The notes beneath the pieces are model-generated. The model was not told where the DNA came from. It did not search any database and saw nothing but the letters and a program-made list of their open reading frames with translations. The position numbers and the translations under genes are program-made. A stretch of 64,000 nt of DNA from Dactylorhiza incarnata (lineage: Eukaryota; Streptophyta; Magnoliopsida; Asparagales; Orchidaceae): positions 1,054,001 to 1,118,000 of the forward strand of contig JAWHQI010000262.1 of assembly GCA_033032865.1 (NCBI GenBank), read 5' to 3'. Of this stretch, positions 56,601-64,000 are shown one piece after another; within the stretch, counting starts at the first letter, position 1, and every line of letters starts with the position of its first letter.

Positions 56601-57588
56601 TCTTATTTAGTATTATGATGTTTCTTTTTTGAAATCTTCCGCAATACTCAAACTCTGATTCATTCATGAATTTCAATATAGCTATGTGAGTTTTATTTCA
56701 AAAATTCAAATAAAAATATAAACCCATATGCTATGATATTTCCCATTAGATTTAAATGCTTAATGTTTCCAATAATTGTTATCCATGACTTCATTTCTCA
56801 CCATAGCGGGGGCGTAGGGTTGTAGACATTAGATAACCTTATCTCTAGTCATGTTTTGTCCTTAACCGGGGAGGGTTCCAGTGGGGCCTTGCGAGGCACT
56901 GGGGGAAAAGAGTGCTAGGTTAAGTTTTTGTCTAGTGTTTGCATATGGGATTAACACCCCAACCTACGACATGTTTGCAGCTCCTCATGCCCATCTGTCA
57001 CTTAGTACGGGGCTAGGGTGTTGACATATTGTCTGGATAGATTGGTTACTTGGAAATCATGATTGTTTTTAGGCTTAAAACTCTTATTTAAAGGGGAAAT
57101 CATTATTTTTTGCTTAAACTCTGATATATAAAAGGGGGAGAACTACAAACAAAAGGGATAAAATAAGTCATAACTCTGATCATTTTCAATGAAAGACAAG
57201 TCTAAAACTCCTTATCATTTACTTAAAAAGCTCGATCATGCCTTCTCTTTTATTTACACATTTTTTAGTGCTTTGTTTCCCTACCCACTTTTGCAAATAA
57301 CAAAGGGGGAGAACTAACATGATAAAATGCAAAAGGGGGAGAACTAACAAAGATAAATGTAACCCGCTATCATAAACCCAACATGACAAATTCAGTTGAT
57401 AGCATACATATTAAGGGAGCATTCACATAGGGGGAGCATATATTTAGGGGGAGCAATTCTAAATGCTCAAATCAATAATCATCCTAAAGTCATCACTCTC
57501 ACACACACACAAGTATAGTCTCATCATGCTTATTTATTAATGCTTTGATTTATCATTAATGGATTTATTATTATCAAAAGGGGGAGTT
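53633..57588 (+). other. Copia-2 3' untranslated region, pol absent
   Basis: About 4 kb with no gene. From 54660 it matches the Copia-1 3' UTR, including the GC motif (54776-54804), the multi-stem segment (55569-55912) and purine tracts (57129-57141, 57301-57311, 57330-57341, 57428-57436, 57445-57453, 57575-57586). 53640-54650 and two GC-richer blocks (about 55075-55165 and 56800-57030) have no match in Copia-1. Confidence 0.8.
55569..55912 (+). other. Conserved multi-stem structure in Copia-2 3' UTR
   Basis: Counterpart of 6629-6976. Outer stem 55569-55583 with 55791-55806 (one C-to-T change keeps a G-U pair); hairpin A 55694-55699/55724-55729; GGATCACA 55814-55821 / TGTGATCC 55851-55858 with a wholly changed loop; hairpin B 55870-55877/55905-55912 (one A-to-G change keeps a G-U pair). 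Confidence 0.6.
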
Positions 57589-58690
57589 TGTTGGAACACG
57601 GTCTTCCGCATCTCCTAGGTTTGAGAATAACAAATCCTATATGTATTTGATCTTGTGTGTTTAAGTGTGCAGGTTAACATAGTCCATATGACTCAAGGAG
57701 TACTCATGATGACTGCCCCCAAAATTGAGGCCAAAATTCGAACAAGCTCACTAGCGCCGGCGGTAGCGATAGTGCCCGGCGCTAGCATTGATTAGCTCGA
57801 TTTCGGTGGCATTTTTAGAAGGAGCTTGCGCCCGGCGGTAGCTACTAGCGCTGGCGGTATCATGGTGCACAAGAGGCACAGAGCAAATTGTTGCCATGGA
57901 TGGGAGATTCGGCCGCGCAAGATCATTCCTAATCCGGGCTAGCGCCGGCGGTAGTGCTAGCGCCGGCGATAGCGTGAAGGCTATAAATTGGATGCTTTGG
58001 CTCCAAATTCTTAATCCTCCTCCAATCCTAAACTCCAGATCTTCGTGCCACAACAGAGAGAGGAAGATTCAGAGCGATACTCCCACAATTCCATAAAGCC
58101 TTAAGGAGATCCGTGGAGAAGATTTCAACACACGTCATCATCGTGACGAAAGGCCGCATCGACTACGATCATACTCTGCGGGCCTTCGTCCACTTCTCCA
58201 AGAGATCCACATAGAGGGAGTTTTTATATTATTGTCTTTTCATTTCATATCTTTTCTGTAAACGGTAGTGAAATCGCCTCGTGTTGGCGACTACGTCTGG
58301 GGTAGGACTTAGGGCTGAAATTCGCCTCGTGTTGGTGACTAGATCTAGGTTAGGTCTAGGGGGTGCTCGAGGCCTTTCTGGGGATAGATCGGCTAGAGCG
58401 GCTTGAGGCCATATCTGGGGAGAGATCGGCTAAAGCCAACCGGTTCGTGGGGATACGAGTCGGTATAGAAAACGAAAAAGAATTTTTATTAGTCGCCTCT
58501 GATTTCTAGCGTCATAGAAATCAAGATTTGTAAAACATTATTTGATATTAATAAAGCATATCTCTTTATTATTGTTTTACTTGATGCCTCTTTATTAATC
58601 TTGCAATATTCCAAAGTTTTTTTAAATATAATCTAAAGTTTTTGAAAACCCTTATTCACCCCCCCTCTAAGGGTGCCCACTGATCCAACA
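57589..58690 (+). repeat. Copia-2 3' LTR
   Basis: TGTTGGAACACGG to GATCCAACA, 1102 bp; TATA box at 57982-57987. The C-run is 7, against 13 in the 5' LTR. Close to the 5' LTR by eye, so the insertion is fairly recent. Confidence 0.95.
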
Positions 58691-58695
58691 AAAAG

Positions 58696-59535
58696 AGGGA
58701 CAAAAGAAAAGATAAGGAAGAAAAGAAACACTCCAGCAAGCCATCCTCCCATAAACATAAACACAAGGGAAGGGGCTTTGTAGCTGAGACATGGAGTGAG
58801 ACTGAATCAGAGTCATCATCTAGCTCCTCTGAAGATGAAAATGATCCAAATGAAAAGGAACTATGCATGATGATTGTTTATGACTCAAGCAGTGATTCAG
58901 AACATGCATCATCATCCAGCTCAAGTGATGATGAAGATGATGCAGTTGAAAGAATCTTTTACATGATGGATATCAATGCCTCAGCAAATAATTCTGATGA
59001 ATCAAAATCTGACATTAATAGTGATCAGGTAATCTCCACCTTTGATTTTACCTCAAACGATTTTAAAATTGAATTTAAGACTCTTTGTCTAGATTTGATT
59101 AAATCTGAGAAGGAGATAATTTCCCTAAGAAGTAAGCTGGTTGAAATGAACCAACTGACTGAAGATAATCCCAATCTTAAGGAAGAATTGGCTGCCTCCA
59201 AAGAACATATTGTTCTCATTGAGAACAAATTATCTAAGGCCAAAAAGTTTGAAGAATCCCTCAATGGGAGAAACATCAAACTGATGGACATCACAAGCAC
59301 TGTAAATGCCAGGCTCAATGGCAAACTGGGCTTGGGTGCATCAACAAGTCATCCACATCTTCTTAAGAAAGATACTTTATCTACTCCAGTAAAATTCATT
59401 TCTTCCAAAGACAAAGAGGCAGTAGAAGTATGTAAGAATATCTCAAGCAAGGTTGTTATGAATAAAGAAATTCAAAAGCATTCATCGAATGGCGCTCTAC
59501 TAAATCACATGAATTCATCGAACGGTGATCGATGA
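58696..59535 (+). pseudogene. Copia-3 gag, second part
   Basis: Continues in frame from 51032 (KRDKRKDKEEKKHSSK after the junction). It has a Lys/His-rich stretch, acidic Ser/Asp runs (SSSSSSDDEDDAVERIF), then a coil (LKEELAASKEHIVLIENKL), the Sirevirus gag pattern. TGA at 59533-59535 sits where the frame otherwise continues (NGDR*TLNKDF). The Athila-like LTR cuts it at 59581. Confidence 0.88.
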
Positions 59536-59580
59536 ACGCTGAATAAAGATTTTTAGTGTAGATATCCTTCGAACGGCGCT

Positions 59581-61090
59581 TGATGCGCGTCGGCAAGTGC
59601 ACCGGTCGCTGTCAAGTAATAATTGTGGAGAATAAATTCCCCGGATGTCGGTCTCTTGAGGAATGCAGGATGGGTGAACGAACCGCGCAGTGATTATTGT
59701 TACACAAGCGTTTCACAAACACAAAGAGGGGTTTTTGGTTGGTTTTCCTAATTTTAACAACAACAACAGAGATGCGGGTCGAGAACACCGCTTCGCAAAG
59801 TGAGGTGGATGCAACGGCTGCGATGCCGTGCTTCGTGAGGCGGATGAAGTGAACTCAAGTGCGAAAGGGTGAGGGTCGCAAACACCTCTTCACAACTGTC
59901 GTTGGCTCTTGCTAACACAGAGCAAACACCTTGCGTGCGTGTGCGAGTGAGTGAGTGAGAACGGAATGAATCATGAGCAAACCATGGAGAAAAACAAAGA
60001 AATATTCATTTTCATCAAAGTAAATATCACAATATTCATCTAGTAAATGGTTCAAAGAGTGCAATGAAGGGAAAGAAGAAAGAAATAACCAGCGGTGAAG
60101 ATTAGCGGTCGTTCACGGCCGGAATGGTAGGTTGTCGGGCTACCTCCGGACTCGGACGGACAATGCTTCCGGCGTAGAGAGCTGTCACAATCTCCCTACG
60201 TGCTCCGTCGTCTTCGACTCAAGGTCTCTTCTTCTTCTCACCGGGCGGAGAGCAAAAATGGTTGCTTGGAGGCTTGCGGACGATGGAGAACACTCACGGA
60301 CGATGGAGGAAGGCTTGGAATGGATGGAGGAGGCTTCCCCTTGCGTGGAAGATGAAGTAGGGGCGTTCCAGGGCGGTGGTCGGCGGCGTACGGAACAGGA
60401 ACCTCGCTCCCGGAATGATCGATCCGCCCTAAAATCGCAACAGGCGTTTAAATAGGCGCTGGATTGAATACTGCGCACGATCATTGGCGCACGACCAGTG
60501 GTCGTGCGCACTGGAATTCTGCGATCGTGCGCACTGCCTGGACAGAACCTGCAAGAGACGAAATTATAAAATACAATGTTCGCACGACCAGTGGCGCACG
60601 ACCGGTGGTCGTGCGCACTGGAGTTGATGGTCGTGCGCACTACAGCAAACAGAACTCAGAAATTTAATGGTCAATGCGCACGAGCAGTGGCGCACGACCG
60701 ATGGTCGTGCGCACTGGAGTCGATGGTCGTGCGCACTGCACCAGACAGAACTCGTGAAAAAGGGTTAAGTGCGCACGATTAGTGGCGCACGACCGGTGGT
60801 CGTGCGCACTAGAACAAGTGATCGTGCGCAGTGTTCCTGTGCAGAATTGCACCGGAAACACTTGCACGCCTCCTATTCCAGCACAAACACAGATCTAGCC
60901 ACTGAAAGTGGCACTTAACAACATATGAATACTACTAAAGATAATACACACGAAAACACACCAAAGTGGGCCTAAATGTGCACCTAGCATGGGTTATCAA
61001 ATATAGACTATAATAAGGCTAAAGTGCGTGATATTGACAAAATAACGGCCCGGATGAGTCCATAAATGTATATATGATCAGGACTCATCA
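59581..61090 (-). repeat. 3' LTR of an Athila-like element (1510 bp)
   Basis: On minus it begins TGATGAGTCC and ends GCATCA; TGATG/CATCA ends. U3 holds four copies of a 23-base near-perfect palindrome GCGCACGACC-N3-GGTCGTGCGC at 60487-60509, 60594-60616, 60690-60712 and 60785-60807, about 95-107 apart. A TATA-like TATTTAAAC (minus) is at 60446-60454, downstream of the palindromes. The 9-base dyad GATGAGTCC/GGACTCATC is at 61053-61061/61081-61089. Related to the solo LTR at 44602. Confidence 0.9.
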
Positions 61091-62858
61091 CACCCCCAGA
61101 CTTAACTGTTTGCGCGTCCCGAGCAAACGAATCCGGTGGAATGTGAAAACAAATAATTAACATAGAGAATTACACAAAGGAGTACGGTGCGAAGTAACAT
61201 ACGCATGCGAGTAGAAATTCTAGTAGAAAGAGATTCTAACTATGCTAACTAATTTACGTAAGTATTAAAGCGTAAGTAGAGATTTAATTATACTCAGTTG
61301 GTAAATTATGACGAATTTGGCGATCATGCCCGGTATGAAAGCGACGAGACACTGAGGCGGGTGTTGCACAAGATCGGGGCTTAGGAATAACTCCGCTGAA
61401 ATCCATCAACATCGTGAACCATACGCTTGCCCGGTCACACTCTCACCACGGCGCTAGCAAACTCACAAATCAAATCAGTAGGACTTATAGGATTAAAACG
61501 GGGCTTAGGTTACGGTATGATATTCAAAGTTAAACACGATGGCTGCGCAACCCAAGTGAGCTATCGGAACGCTGCACCCCACAAACCACAAACTACACTC
61601 GTGTGACACACCCCCAGACTTATCATGAAAACCAGGTGTGCGCACGGCCTACTTCACAAATTCCAACAGATTTTCTGTTTTTAGCTCGGGAGGATTTTTT
61701 TTAAACTACTGTTTTTTTTTTCTTTTACATATTTTTTCTTCTTTTATGTATCCTCCGGTTGGTTCAAAGTCAGCGGATAGACAATATTTTCCCTTCATAA
61801 CAAAATGATTCCACAGGACACGCATATTGAGACTTATGAGCGCAGTTAAAAACAATTTGGTTGCGGGTGTAGGATAGGCTTCAGGCTTTGGTGGATGAAG
61901 AGGAGCTGAACAAAGGATTGGTAGGCACAAATTTGGCTCGCAAAGGTGAATGAAATGGACATGGAACAACAAAGCTCAAACTAGCCAAATGGTGGCCTAC
62001 GTCATTTTTTAACTCGACGAGTCGCTCTCACCAATGCTTCGAGAGTCGCTTGGGGCAAGTTCTTAGCCCACGAGAAAGATAAACCTTCCTCCCGACTCGA
62101 GCAACACACGACTAGCAATCGTGCACACACAATACCGGGTTATCGTCAATTTCATACAAATTCAGCATTTGAGTATACTAAATCTAAATTTACGCAGAAA
62201 TACTAAATATAAATTAGATGCATAAAGAAAATCTAGTTCTACTCAAATTCTACCATGACATGCGACGTGACTAGTACACTACATGAGTCGACATCGTGCT
62301 CCGAATAATAATTCCTATGTTAACAAACTATTTCACATTCCAACCAAACTAATTTTAAACGGAACAACAAAAAGAAAAGCACGCACTCAAGTGGGTGAAG
62401 TGGTGTGTAAGGAATGCAACAATGATAATGATAATGAAAAATAAAAAGCAACCTTCTAGTATGCAATGCAGCTCGTGCACAGTGGATAAAAACAACCGCT
62501 CCCCCAGACTTAAGCTAAACACGATATCTAGAAATTTGAAGCTGAAAGAGGGGAGGAAGTGTTACCCAATGCTCAGAAACGAGCATACCAGACGATTGGC
62601 GTTTACGATCAAGAATAGTCCGCAGCATCCGCCATCGAACACGAAACCTGCAAGCACAAACTCAAGGCAACAAAAGCAAATATAAAAGCTGAACTAAAAA
62701 AAGAAATACGAAAATGGAAATCTGGGTTGTCTCCCAGTAGCGCTTTCATTTAACGTCCTTAAGCTGGACCAAATACCTGTATTAACAATGTTTATAAAGA
62801 GTGCAGGAATTAAAAAGAAATACTCAAAAATAGTTCATCACAGCAAATAAAACACACA
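61091..62858 (-). other. Untranslated region with three polypurine tracts
   Basis: On minus TTAAGTCTGGGGG-type purine tracts lie at 61091-61105 (next to the LTR), 61608-61623 and 62499-62514. The sequence near 62726-62745 reads CTGGGTTGTCTCCCAGTAGC, common in Athila-type 3' regions as I recall. No gene. Short ORFs are chance. Confidence 0.65.
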
Positions 62859-63998
62859 TCAACTAAAAGCGCTCTTATGGTGCGCTTCTCCCGTAGCACG
62901 TAGGCGGGAGGTGAAGGCTTTAGGGCCAGCACTGGTATTACCCAATGCTCCCCTAACCTCCGCCACCTTGCCACGGAGAGCAGCAGCACGAGCGTCACGC
63001 AGAAGTCTTTCCTTTTTAAGTTTGGTGACAGTTGGAGACTGCCACCGCTGAGAGTTCTCAGATTTTTCTGCCTTAGAATCAGGTGGCGTCACTTCCGGCA
63101 TCGTGGTGACTACCGGATCGGCCCACGAGATGGAGCGCTTACATAGTTTATTACATGATTCATCACACGGAGATAAATAACTATCATCCCTAACTATATT
63201 CAAGTCAATGTTTCCCGAACTGTCGTCTTCCTCCATCTCGGAGTCGAACTCTTTCATTCCTCCTTCACCTGTTTCTTGAACATGTATCTTTCCTGCACCG
63301 CTTAGAAATTCATCAGAAATAACGAGAGGGGGCGGAGTGAATATTTCAGTTGTGGCTTCAGGGCAAGTAGGTTGCTGCACCACATTGGTTAGGGAAATGC
63401 ACCCCGTAGCAAAATCAAGGGTAGCACCGCTCTCTTTCAAGAACGGCACCCCCAAGATAGGAATGGACTGGTTTTCTCGCGGGCCCAGAACCTGAAAATC
63501 AGCTACTACAGCTGTCCCCTCAACCGTTACCTCCACATTCTTTACTTCCCCCTCAGATTGGATAATCGTGCCATTAGCGAGAATCAGCGATTTCCTTTCC
63601 TCCGTGTTCATCTCCAGCTGTAACTTCGCAACATCTTGCAGTGCAATAACGTTGCGGGAGGAACCGGAATCGCATAAAGCTTTGGTTTCAACCTTATTGA
63701 TGGAGCACGAGATTACCAGCTCACTCGGTTTGGCATCTACCGCATCTCCCAGACTTTTCCCTTGATCAATAGGGTTCTTTTCCGTGCTGCTGGGAAGGGT
63801 TCCCTGCGAACGCTCGGTTAGCGCTTGAGCCAATTGGCCCAATTGCGTCTCCAAGTTTCGCATAGATGCGGTTTGATTTACCATGTTTGAATTAGCTGCA
63901 AGCAGGAATTTCTCCATCATCTCTTCTAAATTACTTTTCTTTTGGGTGGGGGGTGCTTGGTTATAATCCGGGTGCGGCGGCCTCGGTTGGCTCCCGGA
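62859..63998 (-). CDS. Athila-like gag C-terminus and protease-like domain, partial
   Basis: Open on minus from the window edge to a stop at 62859, at least 379 codons. The methionine at 63920 is internal: the frame is open upstream (PDYNQAPPTQKKSNLEE). The gag end has NLETQLGQLAQAL, typical of Athila gag. The protease-like part has ALCDSGSSRNVIAL with an intact DSG, LILANGTIIQSEGEV, and IPILGVPFLKESGATLDF. A Pro/Glu-rich acidic region follows, then a basic tail (KLKKERLLRDARAAALRGK). There is no RT downstream. Being open over this length suggests recent selection or recent insertion. Confidence 0.82.
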   Translation of the reverse strand, partial: SGSQPRPPHPDYNQAPPTQKKSNLEEMMEKFLLAANSNMVNQTASMRNLETQLGQLAQALTERSQGTLPSSTEKNPIDQGKSLGDAVDAKPSELVISCSINKVETKALCDSGSSRNVIALQDVAKLQLEMNTEERKSLILANGTIIQSEGEVKNVEVTVEGTAVVADFQVLGPRENQSIPILGVPFLKESGATLDFATGCISLTNVVQQPTCPEATTEIFTPPPLVISDEFLSGAGKIHVQETGEGGMKEFDSEMEEDDSSGNIDLNIVRDDSYLSPCDESCNKLCKRSISWADPVVTTMPEVTPPDSKAEKSENSQRWQSPTVTKLKKERLLRDARAAALRGKVAEVRGALGNTSAGPKAFTSRLRATGEAHHKSAFS

Positions 63999-64000
63999 GG

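Larger units (their letters stand above)
51033..58690 (+). mobile_element. Copia-2: gag-only, non-autonomous relative of Copia-1
   Basis: 7658 bp with LTRs of 1108 and 1102 bp (TGTTGGA...TCCAACA) and target duplication AAAAG (51028-51032 and 58691-58695). The LTR resembles Copia-1 along most of its length, and the 3' UTR blocks, GC motif and gag start (MASHDLA) are shared. There is no protease, integrase, RT or RNase H. It likely depended on enzymes from a Copia-1-type partner; that is inference. Confidence 0.94.
49092..59580 (+). mobile_element. Copia-3: Sirevirus-like element, 5' LTR and gag only, split by Copia-2
   Basis: 5' LTR, Met-tRNA primer site, gag up to a stop at 59535, then an Athila-like LTR at 59581 cuts it off. 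Its pol and 3' LTR must lie right of the window if present. The two gag halves on either side of Copia-2 are in frame once Copia-2 and one AAAAG copy are set aside. Confidence 0.85.
59581..64000 (-). mobile_element. Athila-like gag/protease-only element, 5' end outside window
   Basis: 3' LTR, purine tract, a 1.7-kb untranslated region, then a gag-protease frame running off the right edge. No RT, RNase H or integrase lies between protease and LTR. This resembles the TR-GAG class of non-autonomous elements (LTRs plus gag). It inserted into Copia-3 gag; GCGCT (59576-59580) would be one target copy. Confidence 0.75.

Noticed and set aside
1..64000. Host genes, tRNA, rRNA, CRISPR, bacterial operons
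   Set aside because: None seen; every long reading frame is explained by transposable elements or repeats.

Overview
This is a nuclear window from a flowering plant, probably a eudicot, although the species cannot be named. It is a heterochromatin-like nest of transposable elements. I see no host gene, rRNA, tRNA or CRISPR array. Evidence for a plant: Ty1/copia Sirevirus-type and Ty3/gypsy Tat-type and Athila-type retrotransposons, initiator-Met tRNA primer sites, a CACTA transposon, and a 70-bp satellite.

Layout, left to right. (1) 1-9065: a decayed Sirevirus-like copia element on + ('Copia-1'). Its 5' LTR is cut by the window edge. It sits inside the reverse transcriptase of a Ty3/gypsy element on - ('Gypsy-A', 9066-12165). 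(2) Gypsy-A sits in the 3' part of a second Sirevirus on - ('Sire-B', 12166-29310), which carries a possible env-like ORF. (3) Sire-B is also split inside its reverse transcriptase by a non-autonomous CACTA DNA transposon (15685-23229; perfect 18-bp inverted ends, 3-bp target duplication). (4) Sire-B abuts the 3' region of a Tat-lineage gypsy element on - (29311-34698 and 41226 to at least 42788). Its gag is split by a nearly complete, non-Sirevirus copia element on - ('Copia-T', 34699-41225; target duplication GGCTT). (5) A 70-bp satellite (42789-49091) follows the Tat LTR and is interrupted by a solo LTR of an Athila-like family (44602-46064; target duplication CCTGC). (6) A third Sirevirus on + ('Copia-3') begins at 49092. 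Its gag is split by a gag-only relative of Copia-1 ('Copia-2', 51033-58690; target duplication AAAAG). (7) At the right edge lies an Athila-like gag/protease element on - with its 3' LTR at 59581-61090 and its gag open to the window edge.

The layers give a relative order of insertion. Tat is older than Sire-B and Copia-T. Sire-B is older than the CACTA element and Gypsy-A. Gypsy-A is older than Copia-1. Copia-3 is older than Copia-2 and the Athila-like element. Every recognisable pol carries stops, frameshifts or deletions, so no element here is autonomous as it stands. Copia-2 keeps LTRs, primer site and purine tracts but has no pol, which fits mobilisation in trans by a Copia-1-like partner.

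The most interesting signals are not genes. Copia-1 and Copia-2 share a multi-stem folded segment in their 3' untranslated regions; two hairpins keep the same loop while their stems change in a complementary way. Each LTR family also carries its own short palindromic or GC-rich motif array. In the Sireviruses the same motif recurs inside the element, even within gag coding sequence.
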